Source: Janthinobacterium sp. 67
GTDB taxonomy: Bacteria; Pseudomonadota; Gammaproteobacteria; Burkholderiales; Burkholderiaceae_D
Assembly: GCF_002797895.1 (NCBI RefSeq)
Contig: NZ_PGES01000001.1
Span: forward strand, 3,906,001-3,970,000
Direction: 5' to 3'
DNA length: 64,000 nt
Each line of letters begins with the position of its first letter. Position 1 is the first letter of the stretch. The notes beneath the pieces were generated by a model, which saw nothing but the letters and a program-made list of their open reading frames with translations, made no database searches and was not told where the DNA came from. The position numbers and the translations under genes were made by a program. Below, piece after piece: positions 43,951 to 52,545 of the stretch.

Positions 43951-45411
43951 TCAGGGACCGGGCGTGCAATCGGCGCAGCCGGGCGCGTGTTCCGGGTCTG
44001 TTTCCAGGTGCAGCGCCAGTTCGCGCAAGGCCGTGCGCACGCCTTCCTCGATGACGGGGTGGTAAAACGGCATGTCGAGCATGGCCGGCACCGTCAGCTG
44101 CGCCTGGCATGCCCAGGCCAGCAAGTGGCCCAGGTGTTCCGCCCGCGGGCCGATCAGCTCGGCGCCAAGAAAGCGCTTGCTGCCAAATTCCGCATACACG
44201 CGCAGCAAGCCCTGGTTTTGCAGCATGACACGGCTGCGGCCCTGGTTGCCGAACGACACGGCGCCAACGGCGAAGCGGCCCACGTGGCTCACGCACAATT
44301 GCTGGTACGTGGCGCCCACGGTGGCGATCTGCGGCTCCGTGAAGGCGATCGTCAACGGCGTGCGGCGCAAGCCCGGCTTGACGTCGGGAAAGCGCGCCGC
44401 GTTCTCGCCGGCGATGCGCCCCTCGTCGGCCGCCTCGGGCAGCAGCGGTAGTTCGTTGTCGGCATCGCCGGCGATGAAGATGGCGCTCTTGCCGCACTGC
44501 ATGGTGTGCCGGTCATGCAGCGGAATGCCATGGCGGTCGAGCTCGATTTGCGCCGTTTCCAGGCCGATCTTGTCCACGTTCGGCGCACGGCCGATGGCGG
44601 CCAGCACATACTCGAACTGCTCGGTTTTTTCCACGCCGGCGTCGTCGCGACTGGTCAGCAGGATGCCGCTGCCGTTAGGCGTTTTTGCCATGTGCGCGAC
44701 CTTGGTCATGAAACGGATATCGAGTTCGCGCGCCAGCACGGCGTCCGCCTCGCGCAGCACCAGCGGGTCCGTCAGTTGCGCCACCTTGTTGCCGCGCGCA
44801 AACAGGGTCACGCGCACGCCCAAGCGTGCCAGCGCCTGGCCCAGCTCCAGCCCGATGACGCCGCTGCCGATCACGGCCACGGAGCCGGGCAAATCCGTCC
44901 AGTCGAACACGGCGTCGCTGGTGATGAGGCGCTCGCCCGCCGCCTGCCACTCGGGCGGCACGATGGGCGTGGACCCGGTGGCGATGACCACGCTGGCGGC
45001 CTCGACGATCGTATGCTCATCGACCTGCAATTTGCCGGGAGAAATAAAACGCGCATGGCCGCGCAGCTTTTCTTCCTCGGGGATGGCGTTGACGCCGTCG
45101 AGCACGAAGCCGACAAAACGGTCGCGCTCGCTGCGCACCCGGGCCATCACTTGCCGGCCGTCGATGCGCACGGGACCCGGATACACGCCAAAGCCGGGCG
45201 CGGCAGCCACGGCATGGGCCGCTTCGGCCGCCGCGATCAGGAGTTTGCTGGGCATGCAGCCGACTCTGGCGCAGGTCGTGCCGTACGGCCCGCTTTCGAT
45301 CATCAGCACGCGCTTGCCCTGCATGCGCGCCGCCCTGTGCGCCGTCATGCCGGCCGTGCCGCCGCCGATCACGGCCACATCCACTTGTATCGTCTTCATC
45401 ATGCTGTCCAT
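43951..45411 (-). CDS. Dihydrolipoamide dehydrogenase-like flavoprotein
   Basis: This 486-residue pyridine-nucleotide disulfide oxidoreductase has FAD-binding GGGTAGMTAHRAARMQG (about 16-32), the redox disulfide CARVGC (about 47-52), NAD-binding GSGVIGLELGQALARLG and the FAD motif GDADNE. The C-terminal His-Glu dyad of lipoamide dehydrogenases is present in HPVIEEG. No pyruvate or 2-oxoglutarate dehydrogenase genes are near, so it is a stand-alone member. Two Met starts are possible (45411 or the ATG pair nine to twelve bases later). It is divergent from argP. Confidence 0.85.
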   Translation of the reverse strand: MDSMMKTIQVDVAVIGGGTAGMTAHRAARMQGKRVLMIESGPYGTTCARVGCMPSKLLIAAAEAAHAVAAAPGFGVYPGPVRIDGRQVMARVRSERDRFVGFVLDGVNAIPEEEKLRGHARFISPGKLQVDEHTIVEAASVVIATGSTPIVPPEWQAAGERLITSDAVFDWTDLPGSVAVIGSGVIGLELGQALARLGVRVTLFARGNKVAQLTDPLVLREADAVLARELDIRFMTKVAHMAKTPNGSGILLTSRDDAGVEKTEQFEYVLAAIGRAPNVDKIGLETAQIELDRHGIPLHDRHTMQCGKSAIFIAGDADNELPLLPEAADEGRIAGENAARFPDVKPGLRRTPLTIAFTEPQIATVGATYQQLCVSHVGRFAVGAVSFGNQGRSRVMLQNQGLLRVYAEFGSKRFLGAELIGPRAEHLGHLLAWACQAQLTVPAMLDMPFYHPVIEEGVRTALRELALHLETDPEHAPGCADCTPGP

Positions 45412-45488
45412 CCCACCGAGGTTTGCTCACAGCGTTCGATGTTACCCGTTTGCCGAAAATAAGGTTTTACTTTGCTGCAATATATGCA

Positions 45489-45501
45489 TTAGTATAACTA
45501 A
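45489..45501. promoter_or_regulatory. LysR-type T-N11-A box upstream of argP
   Basis: TTAGTATAACTAA has five-base palindromic arms and the T-N11-A spacing of LysR-type regulators. It lies 28 bases before the argP start, in the 118-base divergent gap with the lpd-like gene. Autoregulation or control of the neighbour is plausible. Confidence 0.55.
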
Positions 45502-45529
45502 TCATTTTCAAAATTTATAAGCTGAGCTA

Positions 45530-46420
45530 ATGGGATCACTCGATTATCGCGCGCTGGCCGTGCTGGACGCCGTGGCCAGCCATGGCAGTTTCGACAAGGC
45601 CGCCCTGGCGCTGGGCATCACCCAGTCGGCCGTCTCGCAGCGCATCAAGGCGCTGGAAGACGCCAGCGGGCGGTTGCTGATCATCCGTGGCCAGCCAGCC
45701 GTGCCGACGGGACTGGGCCAGCGCCTGATCGTGCATCACCGTAACGTCAAGCTGATGGAAGCGTCGCTCGACATCGACCTGGGCAACAGCGTCAGCATGC
45801 CGGAAATCGCCATCGCCATCGATGCCGACAGCCTGGCCACGTGGTTCCCCGACACCTTGCCGGCCCTGCTGGCGCCGCCGCGCTGCCAGCTCGACGTGCG
45901 CCTGGCCGACAGCGACAGCGCCTTGCAGATGGTGCGCGACGGTTCCGTGTTTGGCTGCGTGGCGGCCGAATCCGGCGTGGCCATCGACGCGGCGGCCGCC
46001 ACCAGCGTCACGCCGCTGGGCGCGATGCGTTATGTCTGCGTGGCAACACCCGTGTTCGCGGGCCACTGGTTCGGCGATGGTTTTATTGCCGAGGCGGTGC
46101 AACTGGCGCCCGCCGTCGTGGGCCAGCACGGCTTGCTGGCGCGTTTCCTCGCTGAACAATTGAACATGCGTGAACCATTCCCCCACCACACCTTGCCGGT
46201 GGAAGCGGCGCGCCGCAGCTGCGTCCTGGATGGCCTCGCCTACGGCCTGATGCCGCAGCGCCTGGCCGCGCCAGCGCTGGCGACGGACAGACTGGTCGAT
46301 CTGATGCCGGGCAGCACCCTGGACGTGCCGCTGAGCTGGCATGCGTGGGCCTTGGACACGCCATTTACCAAGCTGCTGTCCGAGCAGGTCGTCCGGGCCG
46401 GACGCGCTTATCTGGATTAA
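45530..46420 (+). CDS. argP: LysR-type regulator, ArgP family
   Basis: This 296-residue regulator starts MGSLDYRALAVLDAVASHGSFDK. It has the ArgP/IciA-like winged helix (ALALGITQSAVSQRIKALED, about 24-43), followed by an effector-binding domain with ADSLATWFP. ArgP senses arginine and lysine and often controls lysE or argO; neither is next to it here. The divergent partner is a dihydrolipoamide dehydrogenase-like gene. It overlaps the priA stop by four bases (TTAA), tail to tail. Confidence 0.85.
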   Translation: MGSLDYRALAVLDAVASHGSFDKAALALGITQSAVSQRIKALEDASGRLLIIRGQPAVPTGLGQRLIVHHRNVKLMEASLDIDLGNSVSMPEIAIAIDADSLATWFPDTLPALLAPPRCQLDVRLADSDSALQMVRDGSVFGCVAAESGVAIDAAAATSVTPLGAMRYVCVATPVFAGHWFGDGFIAEAVQLAPAVVGQHGLLARFLAEQLNMREPFPHHTLPVEAARRSCVLDGLAYGLMPQRLAAPALATDRLVDLMPGSTLDVPLSWHAWALDTPFTKLLSEQVVRAGRAYLD

Positions 46421-48474
46421 ATATCGAGCGGGTCCACTTCCAGCGACCATTTCACGCGCGTCTTCATGGCGCGCAATTCAGTGAGCCATTCTTTTAAAAA
46501 CGCCTGCAGCGCGGGCCGCGAGGGCGATTCCAGCAGCAGCTGGGCGCGGTCCACGTTGTAGACGCGCGTCATGCTCATGGGAATCGGGTCATTGATGGTC
46601 ACCTGCGGGTGTTCCATGCACTCTTTCGCCGCCTGCAGGAATTCGATGGCCGTGGCCAGCTCGGGCGCTTCGGCGCGCAGCAGGGCCTGGAACAGGTAGG
46701 GCGGCAGCGCCGCCTGCGCCCGCTCTTCCAGCAAGGTGGTGGCGAAATGGTCGTAATCGTGGTTGACGACGGCGTCGTACAGCGGATGGCGCGCATAGCG
46801 CGTCTGGATCAGCACTTCACTGACGCTGCCCCCTTCCGTCTGCGCGGCGCGGCCGGCGCGGCCCGCCACCTGCATCAGCTGGGCGAACAGCCGTTCGCTG
46901 GCCCGGTAATCCTGCGAAAACAGGGCCGTATCCGGATTCAAAATGCCGACCAGGGTCAGCTTTTTGAAATCGTGGCCCTTGGCCACCATCTGCGTGCCGA
47001 TCAGAATATCGACTTCGCCCCGGTGCACGGTGTCGAATGCTTCCTGCGCGCTGCCCTTCTTGCGCGTGGAATCGGCGTCGATGCGCAAGATGCGCGCTTC
47101 AGGAAACAATTGCTGCAAGCCCTCTTCCACGCGCTGCGTACCGCGTCCCAGCGGCTGCAAGTCGACGTTGCCGCACGTGGGACAATGGCGGGGGATGCGC
47201 AATTCCAGGCTGCAATGGTGGCAACGCAAGCGGTGTTCGGGCTTGTGCAGCACCATAAACGAGGTGCAGCGCGTGCAATTGCTGATCCAGCCGCACGATT
47301 CGCAGCAGATCACCGGCGAATAGCCGCGCCGGTTCAGGAACAGCAGCGATTGCTCACCGCGCTCCATGCGCAGTTTCAGTGCGGCTACCAGATGCGAAGT
47401 CAGGCCATCTTTCGGCTTGTCGCGCTCCATGTCCAGGATCTTGACGCGCGGTAACACCGCATTCCTGACGGCCCGCTCGCGCAATTCCAGCTTGCGGTAG
47501 CGCCCCGTCTGTGCATGGTGCCAGCTTTCCAGCGAGGGCGTGGCCGAACCGAGCACGATGGGGATCTGCAATTGCCAGGCGCGCCATACGGCCAGGTCGC
47601 GCGCGGAATAGCGCAAGCCTTCCTGCTGCTTGTAGGAAGGGTCGTGCTCCTCGTCGATGACGATCAGTTTGAGTTTCGGCAAGGACGCCAGGATAGCCAG
47701 CCGCGTGCCAAGCACGATGCGCGCCTGGCCCTGGTGAGCGGCCAGCCAGTGCAGCATGCGCTCGCCCTCGGACAGGCTGCTGTGCAAAGTCGCCAGCATG
47801 ACGCCCGGAAAGCGCGCACGGATATTGCCTTCCAGCTGGGGCGTGAGGTTGATCTCCGGCACCAGAATGAGGATTTGTGCATCGTCCTCGCGCGCCAGCA
47901 CCTGGGCGCAGGCTTGCAGATACACTTCCGTCTTGCCGCTGCCCGTCACCCCGTACAGCAGGGTCGGCTTGAAACCTTGCGCGCCGCCGATGGCGTCCGC
48001 CGCTTCCTGCTGGGCGGCATTCAGGGCCGGCATGTTCAGCGGCGTGCCGTCGTGCGCGTCGGCCAGCTTGCCCAGCTTCTTGATGGCGCGGTCGAGCGCC
48101 ACGGTGGTGAGCACGCGCAAGTTCTTCGGCAAACCCGGCAGCGCCACTTCACCGAGCGGACGCTGGTAGTAATCGGCGGCAAAGGCGGCCAGCGCCAGCC
48201 ACTGTTCCGACAGGGGCGCCAGCTGGCTGCGTACGGCCAGCACGTCCTTCAATTTCGCGACGGGCACGTCGGTGCTGTCGGACACGCCGACGATCAGCCC
48301 CATCACTTCACGCCGGCCAAATGGCACCAGCGCCAGCTGCCCCACTTGCGGCAATGGCGCGGCAGCGTCCGCACCGGCATCGGCCGCCGCGTTCCAGCGG
48401 TAGTCGAACAGGGCGTTCAAGGGCGTGTCGAGCGCGATTTTCAGGATGCACGACGTCAAAATGCACTGCGACAT
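46417..48474 (-). CDS. priA: Primosomal protein N' (PriA helicase)
   Basis: This 685-residue replication-restart helicase has Walker A GVTGSGKTEVYL (about 180-191) and the DEEH box in VIDEEHDPSYKQ. The Cys-rich zinc region (CCESCGWISNCTRC, then CHHCSLELRIPRHCPTCG) sits near 410-455. It recognises stalled forks and reloads DnaB. The gene starts at 48474; upstream lies the DnaA-box cluster. Confidence 0.95.
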   Translation of the reverse strand: MSQCILTSCILKIALDTPLNALFDYRWNAAADAGADAAAPLPQVGQLALVPFGRREVMGLIVGVSDSTDVPVAKLKDVLAVRSQLAPLSEQWLALAAFAADYYQRPLGEVALPGLPKNLRVLTTVALDRAIKKLGKLADAHDGTPLNMPALNAAQQEAADAIGGAQGFKPTLLYGVTGSGKTEVYLQACAQVLAREDDAQILILVPEINLTPQLEGNIRARFPGVMLATLHSSLSEGERMLHWLAAHQGQARIVLGTRLAILASLPKLKLIVIDEEHDPSYKQQEGLRYSARDLAVWRAWQLQIPIVLGSATPSLESWHHAQTGRYRKLELRERAVRNAVLPRVKILDMERDKPKDGLTSHLVAALKLRMERGEQSLLFLNRRGYSPVICCESCGWISNCTRCTSFMVLHKPEHRLRCHHCSLELRIPRHCPTCGNVDLQPLGRGTQRVEEGLQQLFPEARILRIDADSTRKKGSAQEAFDTVHRGEVDILIGTQMVAKGHDFKKLTLVGILNPDTALFSQDYRASERLFAQLMQVAGRAGRAAQTEGGSVSEVLIQTRYARHPLYDAVVNHDYDHFATTLLEERAQAALPPYLFQALLRAEAPELATAIEFLQAAKECMEHPQVTINDPIPMSMTRVYNVDRAQLLLESPSRPALQAFLKEWLTELRAMKTRVKWSLEVDPLDI

Positions 48475-49315
48475 GGAGGGTGGGCCTATCTCAATAAAAA
48501 AGCGCGCCGTACGGTAGAGGACGCTGCGGGATGTCAGGCATCGAGCCAGCGGGCCATGATACTTGTTTCGCCCGTCAAACGCCTAACGGCGGACAGGACA
48601 GCGTGCCATCGTGCCTGAAGAAAATTCTGTGGATAACTTTGTGGACAAAGCAAAATTAACTTTCACAAAAATGTGGACAGAAAATTTTGATCGCCGTCAA
48701 GAGCGGCACGCAAGAAAAATTAACGCATTAAAATCAATGACTTAAAAATTGATGCCCGGGAAGCCATAAATCCACAGGGCATTTCCGCCGCTGTGCATAA
48801 CTGAACCATTTGTAATGTATTTATACAGAAATCAGCACCGTTTTGATGCATCCGCTCCGGGAAAACACAGGAGGCATGAAGCAAAGTTGACAATTGCCGG
48901 GCAAGCGTTCGGTTTTAGCTGTCGAGCGGCGAAACATTGTTCAATTATCATGCACTGCAACATGCACTTCAGGTGAAACTTGAACATCGGCGCTAAGTAT
49001 CGGTTAACAAAATACTTTTCAATTTTATCCACAGAATCTGTTGATAACTTTGTGGACAATGAAGGAATAAGGCAAGCGAACGAAAGAATAACCTTATCAA
49101 ATGCAATAAAGTCCGCCGAACAATGGATTTTTTATCTCTTAATAATCAAGTACTTGCAAAGCCTTCCCGGGCATGGCTTGTATACTGCCTCTTATTTCCG
49201 CAGCAAAAAAAATTGTGCATAAGTCGGTATTTTTTGCTAAGGGGCAGCAAAGAAAAAGGCAGGCTTCCGCTGGAAAGCCTGCCTTGGGCGCCTTGGCGCC
49301 GGGGAAAACGGGAAC
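48475..49315. other. DnaA-box-rich intergenic region between priA and hemE
   Basis: This 841-base, AT-rich stretch carries no gene and holds the following DnaA-box-like sites. Exact TTATCCACA type: 48628-48636 (as TGTGGATAA) and 49025-49033 (TTATCCACA). TTGTCCACA type: 48640-48648 and 49051-49059. TTATGCACA type: 48792-48800 and 49214-49222. One-mismatch TTATCAACA: 49039-49047. TGTGGACAG: 48672-48680. Two near-repeats, TGTGGATAACTTTGTGGAC and TGTTGATAACTTTGTGGAC, lie 400 bases apart. It could be a chromosomal origin, a DnaA-titration site or DnaA control of priA. Confidence 0.6.
49251..49285 (-). terminator. Terminator after hemE
   Basis: AAGGCAGGCTT and AAGCCTGCCTT pair around an eight-base loop, and on the minus strand a T-run follows. 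It lies 31 bases after the hemE stop. Confidence 0.88.
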
Positions 49316-50401
49316 TTACTGGCCGTTGCGCATGGCGCGGCTCATGCTGTGCACGGCTTCCACCATGGCTGCCACGGATTCCGGCGGCGTGAACTGGGAA
49401 ATGCCGTGGCCAAGGTTGAACACGTGGCCCGCGCCTGCCGACGGCGCGCCAAAGGCGTTGAGCACTTTTGCCACTTCGGCGCGGATCTGCTCGGGGCTGG
49501 CGAACAGGATGGCCGGGTCGAGATTGCCCTGCAAGCCCACTTTATGACCGACCAGCTGGCGCGCACGCGTCAGGTTGACGGTCCAGTCCAGGCCCACGGC
49601 ATCGGCGCCGATGTCGGCGATCTGCTCGATCCACTGGCCGCCGCCCTTGGTAAACACGATGGCGGGAATCTTCACGCCATCCTTGTCGCGTTTCAGCTGC
49701 GCCACCACTTGCTGCATGTAGGCCAGCGAAAATTCCTGGTAGGCGCCATCGGCCAGCGCACCGCCCCAGGAATCGAAAATCATCACGGCTTGCGCGCCGG
49801 CATCGATTTGCGCATTCAGGTATTGCGCCACGGACGTGGCGTTGATGGCCAGGATGTGGTGCATCAGGTCCGGGCGGTTGTACAGCATCTTCTTGATGGT
49901 GTGGAACTCTTTCGAACCGCCGCCTTCCACCATATAGCACGCCAGGGTCCACGGGCTGCCGGAAAAACCGATCAGCGGCACGCGGCCATTCAATTCCGTG
50001 CGAATTTGCGTGACGGCCTTGAAAACGTAGTCGAGCGATTCCAGGTCCGGCACTTGCAGCGCCTTCACGTCCTGTTCCGTGCGCAGCGGGCGCTCGAACT
50101 TCGGACCTTCGCCATCGGCGAAGTACAAGCCCAGGCCCATGGCGTCCGGCACCGTCAGGATGTCGGAAAACAGAATCGCCGCGTCGAGCGGGAAACGCTC
50201 GAGGGGCTGCAAGGTCACTTCCGTCGCGTAATCGGGATTCTTTGCCAGGCCCAGGAAGGAGCCGGCCCGCTCGCGCGTGGCGCGGTATTCGGGCAGGTAG
50301 CGGCCCGCCTGGCGCATCAGCCAGACAGGGGTATGCTCGGTCGGCTGGCGCAGCAGGGCGCGCAGGAAATTGTCATTCTGGAGCGGAGCAAATTGTGGCA
50401 T
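49316..50401 (-). CDS. hemE: Uroporphyrinogen decarboxylase
   Basis: This 361-residue cytosolic enzyme removes four carboxyl groups from uroporphyrinogen III in heme synthesis. The start is the ATG at 50401 ([17 protein letters not shown]); a TTG three codons upstream is less likely. Signature 1 [11 protein letters not shown] (about 28-38) and signature 2 [17 protein letters not shown] (about 140-156) are intact. It is transcribed alone, ends at a terminator, and lies head-to-tail before the DnaA-box region and priA. Confidence 0.97.
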   Translation of the reverse strand: MPQFAPLQNDNFLRALLRQPTEHTPVWLMRQAGRYLPEYRATRERAGSFLGLAKNPDYATEVTLQPLERFPLDAAILFSDILTVPDAMGLGLYFADGEGPKFERPLRTEQDVKALQVPDLESLDYVFKAVTQIRTELNGRVPLIGFSGSPWTLACYMVEGGGSKEFHTIKKMLYNRPDLMHHILAINATSVAQYLNAQIDAGAQAVMIFDSWGGALADGAYQEFSLAYMQQVVAQLKRDKDGVKIPAIVFTKGGGQWIEQIADIGADAVGLDWTVNLTRARQLVGHKVGLQGNLDPAILFASPEQIRAEVAKVLNAFGAPSAGAGHVFNLGHGISQFTPPESVAAMVEAVHSMSRAMRNGQ

Positions 50402-50601
50402 GGAAGGCAATCAATAGCTGGGAGAAGCGGTATTATCGCATCCAATCGCCGCCAAATCATTGATTCCGGTGCCGCTTTGCAGCATTTGCCGCGCGGCGCG
50501 CCGCTTTCGTTGTGCCTGCCCTTCCATTATGATGATGAACGCCGCCGCGCGCCCTGACCCTGCCTGGCGGCCCTTGATCCCCCTCACTACACGGAGCCCG
50601 C

Positions 50602-52545
50602 ATGACCTCGACCGCATCCAGCATCCCTTATGGCGTTTGGCCATCGCCGATCAGCGCAGCCATCGTCGCCGCCGGCGCCTCGCCGCTGACGCAGTTGGCC
50701 CTGGGGGGGGCGGATGGCGCCGACGTGTACTGGCTGGCCGGACGCGCCAGCGAGGCGGGCCGCAATACCCTGCTGCGCCAGCGCGGCGCGCGTGTCGATG
50801 AACTGACGCCGGCACCGTTCAATGTGCGCACCCGCGTGCATGAATATGGCGGCGGCGCGTATGCCGTGGCCGGCGATACCGTGTATTTCTCGCATTTCGC
50901 CGACAATTGCCTGTACCGCGTCGCCGGCGGCGGCGCGCCTGAAGCGTTCACCACGGGCGGCAACACGCGCCATGCGGACTTCGTTGTCGATGCGGCCCGT
51001 TCCCGCCTGATCGCCGTACGCGAACAGCATCCGGCGGCAGGTCACGCCCATCCGGAAAACAGCCTGGCCGCCGTCGGCTTCGACGGGCGCGAAACCGTGC
51101 TGGCGCGCGGCCACGATTTTTATGCGGCGCCGCGTTTGTCGCCGGACGGCAGCCAGCTGGCCTGGATCAGCTGGGACCACCCGCGCCTGCCGTGGCAAGG
51201 CACGGAACTGTGGCTGGCCGACGTGCAGGCGGACGGCAGCCTCGGCTCGCCACGCCTGATCGCCGGCGGCGCGCGCGAGTCGATTTGCCAGCCGGAATGG
51301 TCGCCGAACGGCTTGCTGCACTTCGTTTCCGACAGCAGCGGCTGGTGGAATCTGTACCGCCTGCACGGCGCCGACATCGAGGCGCTGTGCCCGATGGAAG
51401 CGGAATTTGCCACGCCGCACTGGACCTTCGGCGGCAGCATGTACGGTTTTCTGTCCGACGACGAAATCGTCTGCACGTATATCCAGGCCGGCGTCAGCTA
51501 CCTGGCGCAATTGAACGTGGCGGCGGCCAAGCTCGAGCCGATACCGCATCCGTACCAGGAAATCCGCGAACTGCGCGTGGGCCCCGGCTTCGTCGCGCTC
51601 TTGGGCGGCAGCCCGACCATCGCGCTGGAACTGGCGCGCATCGATTTGGCGAACCATGAGCTGGAAGTGCTGGCCCAGTCGATCGCACAATTGCCCGCGC
51701 TCGATTATTTGTCCGTACCGCGCAGCTTGAGTTTCCCTAGTAGCAATGGCCGCACGGCCTACGCCTTCTTTTATGCGCCCACCAATGGCGACGTGCAGGC
51801 GCCGGCGGGTACTCTGCCGCCCGTCATCGTCATCAGCCATGGCGGCCCCACCAGCATGGCCAGCAATACCCTGAAACTGGCGACGCAGTACTGGACCAGC
51901 CGCGGCATCGGCGTGCTCGACGTCAACTATGGCGGCAGCAGCGGCTTCGGCCGCGAATACCGCGACGCGCTGCGCGGGCAATGGGGCATCGTCGACGTGG
52001 AAGACTGCATCGCCGGCGCGCGCTACCTGGCCGCCAACGGCCTGGCCGATCCGGAACGCCTGATCATCCGCGGCGGCAGCGCGGGCGGCCTGACGACCCT
52101 GTGCGCATTGACGTTCCACGACGTCTTCAAGGCCGGCGCCAGCTACTATGGCGTATCCGACCTGAAGGGCCTGGATGACGATTCGCACAAGTTCGAATCG
52201 CGCTACACCGATTACCTGATCGCTTCGCAGCCGCAAGCCGAGGCGCTGTACCGCGAGCGCTCGCCCATCCACCACACGGATAAACTGTCGCGCCCGATGA
52301 TTTTCTTCCAGGGCCTGGACGACAAGGTCGTGCCGCCGCAGCAGTCGCAGCTGATGGTCGACGCCCTGCAGGCGCGCGGCGTGCCCGTCGCGTACGTGCC
52401 GCTCGAAGGCGAGGGACACGGCTTCCGCAAGGCGGAAAACATCGTGCGCACCCTGGATGCGGAATTGTATTTCTACCAGCGCGTGTTCGGCCTGCCCGTG
52501 GCGGCCGGCGAGCCGCCCGTGCATATCGATAATCTGCCCGCATGA
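50602..52545 (+). CDS. S9-family serine peptidase (prolyl oligopeptidase-like)
   Basis: This 647-residue peptidase has an N-terminal beta-propeller (about 1-390) and an alpha/beta-hydrolase domain. The nucleophile is in RGGSAGG (about 490-496), the acid in FQGLDDKVVP (about 570-579) and the His in GEGHGFRK (about 605-612). It resembles the acylaminoacyl/dipeptidyl peptidase branch. GGAG precedes the ATG by five bases. There is no signal peptide, so it is cytosolic. Its stop overlaps the start of the SNF2 helicase by four bases (ATGA), so the two are translationally coupled. Confidence 0.9.
   Translation: MTSTASSIPYGVWPSPISAAIVAAGASPLTQLALGGADGADVYWLAGRASEAGRNTLLRQRGARVDELTPAPFNVRTRVHEYGGGAYAVAGDTVYFSHFADNCLYRVAGGGAPEAFTTGGNTRHADFVVDAARSRLIAVREQHPAAGHAHPENSLAAVGFDGRETVLARGHDFYAAPRLSPDGSQLAWISWDHPRLPWQGTELWLADVQADGSLGSPRLIAGGARESICQPEWSPNGLLHFVSDSSGWWNLYRLHGADIEALCPMEAEFATPHWTFGGSMYGFLSDDEIVCTYIQAGVSYLAQLNVAAAKLEPIPHPYQEIRELRVGPGFVALLGGSPTIALELARIDLANHELEVLAQSIAQLPALDYLSVPRSLSFPSSNGRTAYAFFYAPTNGDVQAPAGTLPPVIVISHGGPTSMASNTLKLATQYWTSRGIGVLDVNYGGSSGFGREYRDALRGQWGIVDVEDCIAGARYLAANGLADPERLIIRGGSAGGLTTLCALTFHDVFKAGASYYGVSDLKGLDDDSHKFESRYTDYLIASQPQAEALYRERSPIHHTDKLSRPMIFFQGLDDKVVPPQQSQLMVDALQARGVPVAYVPLEGEGHGFRKAENIVRTLDAELYFYQRVFGLPVAAGEPPVHIDNLPA

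Noticed and set aside
46417..46420. priA/argP tail-to-tail overlap as functional coupling
   Set aside because: It is a four-base palindromic TTAA shared by two opposite stop codons, which needs no functional explanation.
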